Assembly (NCBI GenBank): GCA_026261815.1
Contig: JAMPIT010000230.1
Span: forward strand, 34,494,501 to 34,558,500
Reading direction: 5' to 3'
DNA length: 64,000 nt
Source of the DNA: Monarcha castaneiventris obscurior
Taxonomy: Eukaryota; Chordata; Aves; Passeriformes; Monarchidae
Each line of letters opens with the position of its first letter. The first letter of the stretch is position 1. Under the pieces are notes generated by a model. That model worked only from the letters and a program-made list of their open reading frames with translations. It was not told the origin of the DNA and made no database searches. Made by a program: the position numbers and the translations under genes. Positions 43,131 to 58,100 of this stretch are shown here, in pieces.

Positions 43131-46100
43131 TGATCCTGGTTTCCCATCACAAGCACTTTCTGTCCACCTGCGATTTTCTTCTTGGTGGGAGAAGCGGGAC
43201 TCTGTTCGTTGTAGAGGGAAGGAGCTCGGTCAGAGCTGTCGCTCCCGCCTCCGGAGCTGTGACCGCGGGCATTGTCGCCTGTGCTCAGAGCACGGGCCGC
43301 TGGCTGCGCTGCTGCTGTCAGGGCAATTTCTGGATGCACAGCGAGGCTGACATGTTTAGATTGGCAGTGCTGATGTCAGATCCCCTAATAATGCTTTCAG
43401 CATTGAGAGTAGCTGTTTGTGAGAAAAATGCATCTTATTTTCTCTGTTCTCCTACTTCGGCAGATGTTAAGTAAAGGCCAAGCTAACAAACAAGACAAAG
43501 CATCGTTGTATGGCTCTGTAGTCCTGTCTGGTGGTGTGAGGAGATTTAGATGTATGCTGAAAGCTGCTGAAGGCATGGTGCAATGCTGTCATGGGAGGGC
43601 AAATATCGGAAGCTACACACATTGCAATGTCTTAGCTGTTTCCAAATGTGCAGGCACCTGTGCTTCAGCTTGGTGCATGCATGGGACAGTGCAAGATTAC
43701 ACCGGTGTCAAAAAGGTTAAAGAGCAGCTGGTGCACTTGAACTTTGCTACACTCACTGTGGGCAGTGATATATTTTGAAGCTTTCCCAGCGATGAGTCCC
43801 CTTTGCACCCCCATATTTTAATGTTATCAAGACTTGCTATAAACGAAGCTGGTTGTGAAGTGGGTAAATTTTTCATAGGCTGTTAGGCTTCGCTCATATG
43901 TGTGAGTTTGAATTGCTTTTTTCTTCCCTGGTTGGTGCTTTTTTTTTTTTTTTTCACCTCTGGTGTACCTCCAGGTGATGTTTTTGAGGGTGAAAGCCTT
44001 CTCCTGTGGTGCTCTGCCCTGTCAAGGTTGCTGTGCTATAGAGAAGCCTTGTCTTCGCTGAAACCCTTTGCTTTATTGGGGACTCACCTTTATTGGGGAC
44101 TCTCCCTTGCAGGTGCTTTGCGGTGAGGGGAGGAGGGCATGCTGTGGCCTGCTGTCAGCTCGTCTTTCCCTCTTGCAGGACTCTGGTGATGGGGAACAGA
44201 GCAGGAACAGTCAGTGCCCTGCTGGGGTGTCCTTGCTGGCCCTCACCTGTGACAAGGCTTGGATGCGTGTCCCATCGGTACTGCAGGGATGAATGGAGCA
44301 GGACCCATGGGCAGGGGGTCTTCCTCCTGCCAGGATGTAGGCACAGCTCCAAGCACTGAATGCTGCTCTGTGTTCAGATTCAAATGCAAACCCTACCTTT
44401 GCTGTTTGACTTCTCTTCAGTAGTTCAGTGGCAGACAGCTTGCTTTCAGATCTCGTAACAGAAGCAAGTAGGCAGACTGGAAGTTCCTTGTAAGCTAACC
44501 AAGCAGCTTCTCCAGTGGGATAAGGTGGGAAGGATGGTGCAGGGTGGAAAAATGTTTTATTTTTCTTCCTGAACACCTGGCAGATGCTTCAGAAGGACAC
44601 TTCTTGGCTTGTAACATTAGTGGTTTGCTAGAAGCTGGTTTGCCAACTGTAGCAGTGCAGTGCATAACTCTGAACTTTTTCTTACTTTGGGTTGCAACTT
44701 CTCTTCCACTGGTTTTGCATTTGTGTGTGTGAATGCAAAAGAGTGAGAGAAGGCAAACACTCGCACCATCTTCAAAGGGGGCATCTGTTTTCATTCAAGT
44801 AGTGACTGTACATGGATCTTATGTAAATCTTCATAGAGCTGTACAAGTTGGAGTGCTAAAATATGTAATGGCATCCTTAATGCCAGTCACCTTCTCCCAC
44901 ATAAGCTTCATTGCAAAATTCAGCATGCAGAATTTATTAGGAGCTTAACCTCAGAGGTGTTTGGAGTAACAGCCAGAGTGCATCTGTCCACTAGGGATGA
45001 AGAGTCACAAAACAAGAAGGTGGAGAGGTCAGTGACCTTGCAGAGGGTGAGTCTCACTGGGGACAGCAGCAATGCCAAGCAGAAGAGAGTAAAAGGCACT
45101 GCTCTGGGGCAGGGTGCTTGGTCCTCAAGAGAGACCTCCTGGTCGTTCTTTTCAACCCATCCCTTTGTGGACAAAGACTGCTGGTAAATACATGTTTGGT
45201 GAGCATGTCTCCTGAGCAGAAGGAGCTTGAAGTTTAGGGAGCTGCTGCTGAGGCTGGACAAATTCTTTTTTGCTGATAAAAGAACTGGACAGGAGAGTTG
45301 TAGCTGTTGAGCTGCTCCACTTGTTCCTCTGTGAGAAAAGTCTTTGTGGAAGGCACAGAAGAGGCTCTTCTGAGTAAAAAAAGCATCTTAAAAGCCGAAG
45401 TCTGAAGGAGGAGGGTGGCATTCTGAACAAGATATATAATAGGAGTTGGTACAGTTTTGATGACTTTTGGAGGTACACAGTAGTGCTGTGTGCTGTGAGG
45501 GGTTTTGTATTCAGCACTTGCTGTATCTCTGTGTGTATGAATGGCTGCATACATCGTTTTGGTTTTGTCCACTGTGAAATTGAGCATTAGGCATGCGAGC
45601 TTGCAGCACTTTGTATAAAAGCAGCACTGTGTGACTTACGCACATAAATATATTTAATGAAGATGTAGGAGGAAGTCTCCTCTGCATTTTTTTTCCCCTA
45701 TTGGTTTTACAGTATGTGAGAATACAGCTCTCTCTCCAGTCTCACTGGGAGCTTTTCTTGTAAACAAGGTGAAATATGTACTGTCTTAGTACACTAAGTT
45801 TTCTGTTAACTTGTTTGTTTTTCATTTTATGTATCTTACAGTAATGCCTGGGTGTTTATAAATATAATTAGAACCCAGTAGCCTAAAGCACTTGCATGAG
45901 CAATAATAGCTCCTTGAAGAAGGGCTTTTTGCTCTAGATAAGCAAAGTAGGCAGAGTGAGAAGGGTTGTGATGAGATGACTTGGCCAAGGCCCTGTAGCT
46001 GGTGAGCAATGCACAGATGTGGAAGTAAAATCCCAGCCCCAGGCTCCAGGCCAGCTGCTGACCCTTTCTTGACGCACTTCTTCCCACTTCTCATTCTAGA

Positions 46101-49100
46101 GTGACCTCTAGTTTTCCCACACATAAAAAACCCGAGTTCATAAGGTAAACTTTTACCACCTTTTCCATAATAAAATATTTTCTTTCCTGATTTTTATATG
46201 ACAGGTTAAGATGAGGCCAATTTGGCTGTGTTACTGCTGGGCTCTGTACAATGGGAGTACAGCTCCTTGAAGCTCAATTTGAAATGTATTAAGATTGTTT
46301 TCTGCAGAAGTGTGTTAGGAGACAAAGAAGACATCTAAGGCTTTCTTATCGCTTTCATAATGGGGTGAATCTGTTTTATAATGTCTTACAGGCCCAGTTA
46401 AAGCATCTTCCTTTAAATAGGAAGTCTACCATTAACTTTACAAGGTAGGAACTGGGTGCCTATTGTTAATAAAAGCTTGATAGGGTAGCCTACTTCTCTT
46501 CCGTAAGTGAAACTGGAAAATACAGGGAATAAAATAATTGGATCAATCAAAAAAGGAAGAACATGCCCTTTGAGCTGCCCGTTGAACTGCTTATTTTGTA
46601 TTGTTAAAGATAAATGGGTCAGCTAATTTCCTGATACGTATGAGTGGTTCTCCAAGTAGTGTCCAGCTGTCTAGTTGTTGGGTACTGGACTCTTGAGTAG
46701 GAAAAATACATGATTTAAATTCATCAATGTATTGATTGTCATTTATGTGACACTCTTTGATAAAGTCATCATTTTGAGCTTGCTGCTGGCAGGAAAAAGC
46801 TTCTAGGGTATTTTACACAGCTTTTGTGTTGGGAGGAAGAATACGTTTTCTAGAGTAATTATACTTCCTGGAAATAGAGAAGATCTGTAATGTTCTGTGT
46901 ATAATCTGTTGAGCCTGCTTTGCATCTCAATCACCAAATAGGGTAACCTGTATGATTTTAAGCTGGAAAGAAAAATCCAGCACAACAGCTATTTGAAACT
47001 CAATTTTAGAACTGTTGGGGTCTTTTACCTTGTAATTAAGTTAGCTTGAAGTTTGCACATTCTTAGGCTTATTTCACTATCTGAAAGGGGAGGGATGTTG
47101 TAATCCATAGGTTATTGTAACATTATTCATTTATTCGTTATTATTTGGACAGCTGAAACCCACCTGAAAGGGGCTGAGGTATGTGCAGTGTTGTAACTTT
47201 CAGGTGCTTCCTTTCTAAATATAAATCCTGACAATTTGTGTTAAAATGTGCTGTATTTTTTCACTGTCCATATTTGACCTATCAGTATATTCAGTATTCT
47301 AAAGGAAACAGTACTTAATTCACCTAGAGTTGTAGTTTTCACTGCCCAGAGCTTCTGGACAGTTTGATTTCTCCCATTGTAACACTCCACCAAACATGGA
47401 AGGAGTTAAAATGAAAATTGAAATTGTGTAGTGCAGAATGTTCATAATTTCTGCACTGGGTTTTTTCGTTTCTTTGCAGTGAGGGGGCCAGGCAACAGCA
47501 TGTAGTTGTTGTGTTTTATTTTATTGCACTGGTCTAATTTTGTTAAAAACCACCAATGAAGGTGTGGTGTTCTTGATCCCTGGGCCTGCAAAGATGACAG
47601 TCGTTATTTTGCAGGCCTCATTAGGGCAGAAGTCCCCATCATTCTACAGTGGATTTGTCAAAGCTCTGCAGATGTCCCAGAAAACAAGGCTTCAAGGAGT
47701 GGATGTGCTAGTTCAAAAACTTTTCCTTCCTTCTCTCAAAACTGTTTTGATCTTAAATTAAGTTTTTGCAGAGGTGAAGTCATAGTTTATTTTCTAATGA
47801 AAAGCAGATGAGTGACATAAAAAAAAGGAAGAAAGAAAAAAACTGAAGATAGTCAAAGAAAGGATTGAATGAGCAAAATGCTGTGGAAGATTTAAAACAA
47901 CTCAGCAATTTAAGCCACTGAGGAATGCACATTGCATATTCAGTGCAAAATACTTGCTCTGTCAACATCTACAATGAAAGCTAAGTTTTAAAGAGGACCT
48001 TTTTAGGTTCTGTTTCCCCTCGGTTAACAGAACATTTGTGCTGATTCTGGTGTTTTATAGAGATTAACCAAAAAACCCCACCCTAGCGGCTGTTTGAGTA
48101 AGGTCTCTAGAATAATTTGAACAATGTCAATTAACAGCTGTTGCAAAAAGATCTGGTGAGGAAATACCAACAAGAGCAGAAAAAAATTGCCGTTAAACAC
48201 GCTAGTTTTATTCTTCTGTGGGTGGGTTGATATTTATTTTTGTCAGTTTAACTGAGCTGTTATCACGATTTGTACATCTGTTTGCATCTTTGCTGTTAAT
48301 TATGGTGTGACACTAAAGTTAGCATAGTTACTCACTGTTTACAGTTTTTTGGCTTGATAGTAAACATTGTTTGGTGAGCTTCTGTGACATACTGCTTCCA
48401 CTCAGAGAAAAACATCTCAAAACGCTCGTGCCTGTTTTTAGGAGAGAGTTCTGGATATGTTACATTGTGGCATGATTTAAGGCAATTAATAATAAGCATG
48501 GTGATATGTCAGTAATTTACAGTGTTGAGTATTTGTCCAGACAGCTGCAGGGGAAGGGTCAAATCTTACTTCCCTAAAATAATAGTCAATCCTTTTTTGT
48601 TTGACAACTCCTTCACAATTGTCTCTTGCATTTTCTTTGTCAATAATCTCAGACTTTTTTTTGTTGTTGACAGTTTCTCTATCCTCATATTAAATGCAAA
48701 AACTTTCATGGCAACACTGCCTTTCCCACGAAACAAATGTGTGTAGTGTATTTGGCATAGGTTTGGCGTTGGGATGCTAATTGAAAATAAGGGGTTTCAT
48801 GTCATCTCCCAGATGTCCAGAGTCCTTGCACCAGGGCAATCCACGGTTCTCAGGTATCACTCAATCACTGATCTCTGTAGTCCAATAAACTTTGGGGGCC
48901 TGTAGGGCTGGATGACAAACGCTGGCTCAATGCCTGTGTGCCTTATGGTTTCTGCCATAAAATTACACCGGGCTGCCTTCAGTTCTCTGTCAATCACATT
49001 ACTCACAGAAAACACGATAGGAAAAGAGCCTAAGCTTCACCATAAATCTTTTCAGATTGCATTTTACGAGACATAGAAAAAAATTTGTTCCAATCTTCCC

Positions 49101-52100
49101 GTCATTTCATCCTGAAGCCTCACTGATTTCACTTTATAAATGCATGGGTTGGCAGGCAGTCTGCACCCACTCAGTGAGTTTGGAGAGCCAGGAGGTTCAG
49201 GCAATACAGGTTGTCCCCTTTTCAAGGGAAATACGTGGAAATGGTTTTGCTGGGCACTTGCAGGTGGATTTCTGAGTCATCCTGCTGCCTCTGGCTACAG
49301 AAAATGCTGCTCACAGCCCTTGGTACCTGCCAGATCACCCCGGGCCAGGCAGAGGCCATGGCACCCAGGGCCAGGAGCCCAGCTGGATAAATGCTTAAGC
49401 CTTAGGGATGGTAAAAACATCATGTGGTGCTCAGCAAACTGCAGGCAGCGGTTTTCTTGGTTCTCAGGTTGCTGAATATTGAAATGAGTTTAAAAGAACA
49501 ATTTACCAGCCATTTACGAAGCTGTCAGTGTTAGGAGCTGTCAAGCTGTGATCTTTTCTGCTTCTCCTGGGTTCTTCTTCCTTAGGTAGGATGGGATTTG
49601 GAAATTTAAAAGGAAAATGAAATAGGTTCCTGAAATAGATCACACTAAATGTATGCAGAATCAGTTTTGAAAAATGATACATTAGTGCTGCATATATTAC
49701 CATCACAATTTTTCCTCCTAAGATTGTTTCAGCCATAAATATTATGCAGCAATTGGCATACTTTCCTCACTGAGGTCTCGGCAGTGCAATTTCATGAGTA
49801 TCTTTTTACAACCCAGTGCACAGATATCTCTGAAGAGTAGAAAAGCAGGCTTTCCTTCCAATTAGATCTTCAAATAGGAGTACGAGTGATGTTAGAATAA
49901 CCAGGGTCTTTTGGATATGCAGAAGAAAATCCCCTCCTGCAAAGCTGCTTTTTGGATAACTGGAATCAGTACTTTGAACTTCTGAATGGTTTGAGACACG
50001 ATTACCAAAGTCACAACCTCTCCCTTCATGGTCTTCCCTTTTAGCTGCAGTCTGTTGGATGTTTGTTTCACACTCAGTGAGCCTAAGTAAACTTTCCAGG
50101 GAAAGCAGCAGGTTGCAGTGGAAGTGTCACTGTCTTTGGCATCTGTTGCTTTTGTGGCCAAGCCTTCCTTGCTTTAAACAGCCTTCTCCAAGAGTCCATT
50201 TATTTGCTTGGTTATTTCAGCGTGAGTTAACCCTGCCTGGGTTGTCATGGGCTTGGTTTCAGTTGTGTGATTCCTTGGTGCCGGTGTAGATGATGAGGCA
50301 GTGACAAATGTGTTACCTGTTAGATAACCTGTTCATGTTTAAATCATTAAATCTCTCTCGGTGACAGAATCTGTACATGTTGATATACCAGTAAATGTCT
50401 GAATACTTTTTTCACTAGAGCGAGGGCTTTCTGTAAAGGAACTAGCCAGGGTTTGTTACGTATTCTGCTTACCAAACTGTGTTAATCTCTCTGTTTGGGA
50501 TACTATCCTATTTCTGATAATTCCCAGAAAATAAGGGTTAGTAATGAGGTAGATAAAAATGCAAACCCAAGCTGAACAGCAGCAAAACACCCCAACTCCC
50601 CTCCCCTCAGCATCCCCCCCGAAAGAAATAAAAAAGAAGCAGCAACCTGTAATTCTTTTAATTGCTTTTGACGTACAGCCATTCCAGCAAGTCCCCGCAT
50701 TTCCCGGTGTTGATCGATATGCCTTTTGCTTTGGTTTCAGGCCGAGGAGTCCTGCAAATGCAATGGCTGGAAGAACCCGAACCCGCCTCCCACGCCGCCG
50801 CGGGCCGAGCTGCAGCAGGCGGCGGTGAGCCTGGCCGAGCCCTGCCGCAGCTGCAGCCACGCTCTGGGTGAGCTCCCCTCCCGTCCTGCGCCCAGCCCTT
50901 CAGCCAGGATACCGTGCCAAGGCCTAGGGATGGGTGTAAATGTTAATGACTTAGGTTACAATATGTTTAAAATGTAAAAAAAATGCTTAATATGGGAATA
51001 TCCTAAAATTAGTTTTAAAGGAATTCGGCTAAGGTACTTCTAACAACACCGATGTTCAAAGTTGTTAAAATGCAGAAAGAACCATTAAGCTACCTGTAAC
51101 AATTTTAATACTTTGTGTTACATGTGCCTTAACCTCACACAGTTTTATCTGTCATCTGCCTAGTTTTATCTGTCGCTGCAAGGTGAGTGACTCTCTCCTG
51201 TAGGCTGCATTTCCTTGCTTTAGAACAAAGTATAAAATATTCTTGAACATCTCTAAAGCAGGTACTCCTACTAGCAAAAAGAACTGTGTCTTTTCTGTGT
51301 CACAGAAAATAAAACTAGGGTTGCACATCTTGGAATGGTCCCAGTTATTGTGCAGACGGCTTGCGTACCTTGGAGGCACCTGCTCAAAATCCGCTGTTAA
51401 ATGCTGTTGTAGTTTTTGGTTTTGTTTTACTTAGAATAAATAACAATTGGTTACCCACACAGCCTGAAAAACAGTGTTGAGTCATTGTTTTATTATTTTA
51501 AGAATTTATACTTATCCAAAATAAAAGCTGATGGCTGTTTCTGTATATATCAGTCACAGAATCGTTTGAGTTGGAAGGGACCTTTTAAAGATCATCTAGT
51601 CCAACCCTCCTGCAGTCAGCAGGGATACTTTCTGTTAGATTGGGTTGCTCTGAGCCCCATCCAACTTGAACTTGAATGTTTCCAGGGCTGGGGCATCCAT
51701 CACCTCTCTGGGCAGCTTGTTCCAGTTTTCTACCACCCTCATTGTAAAAAAATCCTTTTTCTGATATCTAATCTAAACCTGCTCTCAGGTTAAAGCCACC
51801 ACCCCTTGTCCTGTCACTGCATGTCCTTGAAAAAGTCCCCCTTTGGCTTTCTCGTGGGCCACCTTTGGGTCCTGGAAGGCTGCTCTAAGATCTCCCTGGA
51901 GCCTTCTCCAGTCTGAACAACACCACAGTCTCAGCCTGACTTCATAGGAGAGGTGCTCCAGCCCTCAGATCACCTTCACTGCCCTCCTCTAGACTTGCTC
52001 CAGCATAGATCCACGTCCTTCTTAGCAAATATTGAAAAAAAACATCAGCTAAAATAAAATTCAGAACTAACTGAAAAGAAGCAGTTGCTGTTTCATTTTT

Positions 52101-55100
52101 CTTGCTGCCCAAAACTTAGAACAATGAAATAAAAAAAAAGGGAAATCTAAAACATTCACAATGGATCATTTATTATTTTGCTTTTGAAAAAAATACTGTA
52201 CTTTGAATGGATTACTTTTTTTTTTTAAAATGGGATTTATTGCTATTTCTGCTCTCTTCTTTTTTATGCTCTCATTACATGTGATTTATTTCTAGGCTTT
52301 TCAGCAGAATTTTTTCCTGATATTTCAAATCTCTGGGTTTGCTTGCAGGAGAAGATTAACAAATACATAATATCATGGAAAATTCAGTCACTTTAGCCAA
52401 GTTAGTTTCAACTTTTCATCACACAGCTTCTCTGTGCTGCTTCTGTTTATGCAATTAGGTTGGCTTGTGTTACCCATCCCTTTCAGTTCTCTGTTCTTCA
52501 GCAGAATTTGTGGATGCTTTGTATTTTGTAGAAAAAACTCAGCTATTCTAAAGGCTGGGCCTGGTTTTGGTCTATTAAAAAATATTAAGTCATTTAGCTA
52601 GGAATCAGGGAAAACCAGTACTGTAATACCAGTAAAAGTATTTTATGAAGAAACTGTATTTCTATTTACTGCTCTTTTTAGAAAAGGCTTCTTCTCACTG
52701 CAGCTAATGAGGAAGATGTTTCATTTAAAATAACTGAAATGAGTTGCTGTGTTCTTCCTCATACTACTGGAAAAAATATGTCTTTCAGCTGTGTTTTCCA
52801 AGATAATTTTCCTATTCATCTCCTCTAAATTCGTGTGTTTCTGCTGAATACCTTTAAGACCAGATTTACCACAAGGTGTGTGGGCTTCACATTATCTGTG
52901 CTGCTTATTCTTCTCCTCAAAAAGCCATTGAAGTAGCAATGTAGAAATTCCTGTACTGATTAAAGCTATACCTGATGTAAAATACAGGATTTATTTTTTT
53001 TTCCTTTTCTAGAATTTATTATTTTCATCCAGAGGTAGTCCTACATACTGGTCTTGCTTGAGATATCTCTTTTTGGGGGTGTGGTTTGATCTTCAAGCCA
53101 GTGCAGCTTTTGGTGCATAAATTTATTTGATTGTGTGTTTTATTTTCTACTTACCTACAACTTGTATTCATCCTTTTGGTGCTCAGCCCCACAGTTTGGC
53201 TCAATCTGGTTGTTTTAATGAATACTTCTTTTATTTGGGTGGTATATTTTCTAACACTGACTGGACTAGATACTGGGAGAATTCACTTGTGGTCCACCAG
53301 CCACAAGGCCAGGTGTTGCATAGTCAGAGACTCTTCTCTTTCCTATTTGATTGTTTCTCCTGTGTTGAAGGGTGCATTTTTTAATTGGTAAAAATCGTCA
53401 GTCTTGAATCACTTTTAAAACTAGTTAATTAATATGCTGCATGCACATTCTGTCTCTCTGCTTTTTTTCCCCAGCACTGTCTTCAGTTCCTGCTATGCAT
53501 CTTCTCATAGCAGGTTTGGGTATTTCTTTGCCTGTCCAGTGTACGTCACTAGTGTTTTGAGATAGACTGGGGGCACATTCCTTATCAGTCTATTTTTCCA
53601 CTGTTCCTAATTTGTACACTCCAGTGCTTGCTTGCTGAAGTTGCAGGTCCTCCTGTCACTGAGCCTTGTTCTTTCTGCTTACTTTCTTCTGCGTGCTGTA
53701 GCAACCTCTACATGGAATATTGAAATTCTTTTTTTTTCAGGCATAACAGCAACTGGAGAAGGGTGTACCAGCTGGGCAGTGCATGTGATTGGGTCTGTGT
53801 AACTCTAGTCAAGAGTGACACAGTATTTGATGCCACTGTACTAAAGGTTTAATTTTAATAAAATGCTCACTTATGGCCACAGAGTTTGGGAGTGGGCTGT
53901 GAGCATCTGAAGAAAGATAGTTTGTTGGGCTGGTGTATAAACATTGGTGTCTCTTTGGTAAATACACACTGGCAATACACTTAACTTTTAGATTTGCAGC
54001 ATGGATAATAATTCTCTAGTTTAAAAAAATATTTGAACGCTGCCACTAAGTAGTCAAGTAGTTCAGTATTGTTATGGAAATTGCATAGAAATGGCTTCTT
54101 ATGCTGATGTTTTATTCATTTGTTAGTTGAATGCAACGTTTCTCTAATATGTTATCAGTTTCTAATGCAAAACTCCTCTAGGAGGGCATTTATTACTTGC
54201 AAACAGTCAGGAGAGACAGCTGACAATATTAACCCTTCATACCTGTCTTAAGGACAGAAGTTAAATAATTTTTTTCTACCCAGAATACTGAATATTTATC
54301 CTCAAAGGAAGCTCATGATGGCCATGTGCCTAAGACACTGTATTATAAATTTTCATTTAAGTAGAAACAGTTGCTGGCATGTTTTTGAAGTTCTGAGCTA
54401 CAGTATACTTTTTGCTTGCAGCTGAACAAAGATATTGAATTTAAATGTTTTGGTATCATACTAAACTTCTCAAAGCAAACCATCTTTGCTGGGTGGCCAG
54501 TAAATGTGATTGTTTTCAAGTTTAGCGTTACTTTTCCTCGCTAACTCCCCAACTGAGGAGTCAAATTTCTGTTCAGAAACTGTGTTAATCTTGAGAAGTA
54601 AATATAGATAAAATTTATTAAAATATAAAAAAGTAATATACCGAAACTTTAAATTATTTTTCCCTTTCTCTGAAAGGATATTTTCTTGTCCTTTCAGTGG
54701 AAAGGATATGCATACTATCTACATTGGCCTGGAGTCAGCGAAGATCATTGCTTTTTGTAATGCAAATATCTTCTTTCTGGGAGTTGACTTTTTGTTTTAC
54801 AGTGCCTTCCTTCTTCCCGGGGCCATTTGTTCAAACCAGCTTGAAATGAATGTCCTGCTTTACAGGGAGAAACCTCAACCTTTTGAAAATTACAGATGTG
54901 GAATTGTATTTACCTTTGGAGATGATAAAAGGAAATTTGTCACTTGGAAATTTCGATGTGTGTAAACTTCTGAACAAATGAGCATGTACAGTCTGCAAAG
55001 TCTCTGTTAGTATAGGGTGCACAAAGCACAGTTTGATCTTCCATGATATGAAAGCAAGGGACTTTCCCAATTTAAACAGTTTATGCCCAGTTTAAAACAA

Positions 55101-58100
55101 AAAGCCATTTTTTGGAACTGGGCTTTTTTCACTCTTCACAAAATATGGTGCTGCTTACATCTGAATTACATAATTCATGGAAATTATGGATTTATTTCTT
55201 TAAGTCAAGAAGCCTTGTCTCAAAGACGTAGCTTTAGGGCAAAAATGTATGTAGTTAGTTATATAGTGCAACATATTAATACAGCCAGGACTTGTGTAGT
55301 CTGCCTCAAGCGTGAACAGATGATATGATTCCAACCAGAATTATTCATGCCTCTGCTGTGGACGTTATCACTCACCCCTGGTCAACCTTTACAAACTGCT
55401 CTGATGTGACACAGGCTTCAGCTACCTCTAATAAGATGTGTTCTGTTTAAGTAGGTTATTGCAGGATCTGTACCTTGACAGCTCAGGCTTAGTTGGAGAT
55501 CTCCTGGGCTATAGCTGTGCTACAGGGTTCTCTCAGTAGGCTCTTACAAATCTGGGTTTTTCTTTTGTTTAGCTGCTCATGTTTCTCACCTGGAGAATGT
55601 GTCTGAAGAAGAAATGAATCGGCTCCTGGGGATTGTATTGGATGTGGAATATCTGTTCACCTGTGTCCACAAAGAAGAAGATGCAGACACCAAGCAAGTT
55701 TATTTCTACCTGTTCAAAGTAAGCTGAACTTGTGGAGTATCTTCTCAGATTTTTCACTTTCTCACACATAAGGCAATTTCACTGCCCCTTGGGCATGGAT
55801 TGACTGTATCTGCCGAGACAGTTTTTCTCTAGGATGGTGCTCTACTGAGTAACTGTGGGCTGGACATTCTGGTGTCCAGCCACAATATACTGATTCTTAT
55901 TCCAAAAGGCATCCAGCTGATTCAGGAACTGACCCTGAGTCCCATCTATAAACGGCACAGTCTTCTTCACTGACATACCAGGAAAAGTCAGTTGCCATGA
56001 ATGGTAACTCAGCTGCCTGCGTTTCCTCAGAGAAGCCTCTTGTACACATTTCAGAGGCGATTTCAGCGTGAAGTTTAGTAATTACAAATTCAGATGATTA
56101 AACAAGCAGATAGATAGATATCCAGGAGAACTTCAACACTGCTCACAGTGTGTTGTGCCCTTGTGACTTCCACTGACTCTATGTATGCGAATATACTAAC
56201 TTTTAAAAATCTGTGTATTTTTTTACAGCTTTTGAGGAAGTGCATTTTACAGATGGGAAAACCTGTAGTAGAAGGATCTTTGGAAAGTCCCCCATTTGAG
56301 AAACCTAGCATTGAACAGGTAAAGAGTCAAAATGTGGATTTGGTTGGTGTGTGGTGGTTTTTTTGTTGTTGTTGTTTATTTATGTATTTATTTTTAAATT
56401 TTATTTTGGTGGGGGCTTGAAGGATTTGTTTTTTTGAGATTTTTTGTGGTTTGTTTTTCTTTTTGTAAATGTAGGCACTGGTTTTGAAAATGGCATTTTA
56501 GGCACTTTGCAGATATTTCTGTGTTCTGCTTAGGACAAAACAGGGGACTATAGGAGATTGCTGTTGCTTCTCCTTTCAGTGTTCGTACAATAGTTACACT
56601 ATTTGACTTCTCTCATCATTCGTCTAATGCTTTAATGAAACTGACTTTTTTGTGGGTTTAGAGAATTAACTTGAAATGCTACTTTTATGTGGGCAGTTCT
56701 AATCTTTCTTTGTTTCAAGTGATGAAAAATGCTGTTGAAGTTTTGAAATCCAATATTAAAATGACACTTGCCTTCTGTATATCAAGAAAAATGTTACGGT
56801 CCAATTCAGTGAGATCATAGCCTTCTCTGTCAAAGGGTACACAAGAAAAAAACAAAGCTGAAACCAAAGAATAATCGAGGCTTTTGTAACTCTCAGTAGA
56901 TAAAGAACATATGACAAATTCAGTTTTTGGTTAAGCAAGCTCCTAAGAATGCACTTCTGGCAGACAAGTGGGCCCATTAACTCCAGTGAGATTATGCAGA
57001 GGCTCACATACCTCTCTGAAACAGGAGCTCCATGTTTTCCCATCCGTGGATGAATGGAGGTTCTATTGTTAAACAGGACATTTTAAATGTGAAGACTGTT
57101 ACGGTGTAGTAATTATTTCTTTACAACTCTCACTTCTTATCAATTAGGAAAATCAAACCGCTTCATTGTTGAATTTTTGAGAAGTCTTCACTTTAAGTTC
57201 TCCTTTAGTTTGAGTATAAACAAAAAATGTGTATGTAATCCCGGTAGGCTCCTAATCCTTAAAATACACTATTAAAAAGGTTTTGTACACTGCAATTTTT
57301 GGTCAAGTTCTTTATAATGTTCAAGTTGCTTAAGAAAATAAAACATAGAGATTAAAGGGCAATTCTTCTTACAGTTTATTTTGAAATAATTTTCCCTTTA
57401 AAAAAGACCAATATTTTCAATTCAGCTCAGCAGCTCAAACAAAATTATTTGCTAAGTACCAGTATTAAAATGGATTTATAAAATATAAGTTGCAGCACTT
57501 CTAGTCACCCATTTTAATAATTTTCAGTAGACTTTTCTTCAAACCGGACAGTATCCAATGTGCAATGAGGAGACATGATTGCAAAGTTTTAAGACTTCTT
57601 GAAGAAATAGTATGATTTGTAGACATCAGTAGAAGTCCATAAGCTCTAATCTATTATTGAAAAGTAGCTGGAGACTTTTGAGGGTGATAGTTGGTTTATG
57701 TATAGATGAAAGCCTACCAGAACTTTCCCTGTTCGCTAACTTTGAGAAGGAAGGAAAAAAGGAATGTTTTCGTCTTTCCCTTTACATCAGCTGCTGACGG
57801 GAGGTTAAAAATATCTGGATGTACCTTCTGCTGTGTACACAGGTACATCCAGGCTGCCTGTGGCAGCTACATGAGTAGCTAAGCAAGGAGTTCATGGTCT
57901 CCAGTATTTGTTTTCTTTCCCATGCAATGCAAGTTCATAATAAACATAAAGTGAGGAATGTTTGAGGATGCTCCTATAAAAACGATGGCTAAATTATTAA
58001 ACAGAATTTTCTTACTTTTTAAGGGTGTGAATAATTTCGTACAGTACAAGTTTAGCCACTTACCCTCGAAGGAAAGGCAAACAATAGTGGAACTGGCTAA

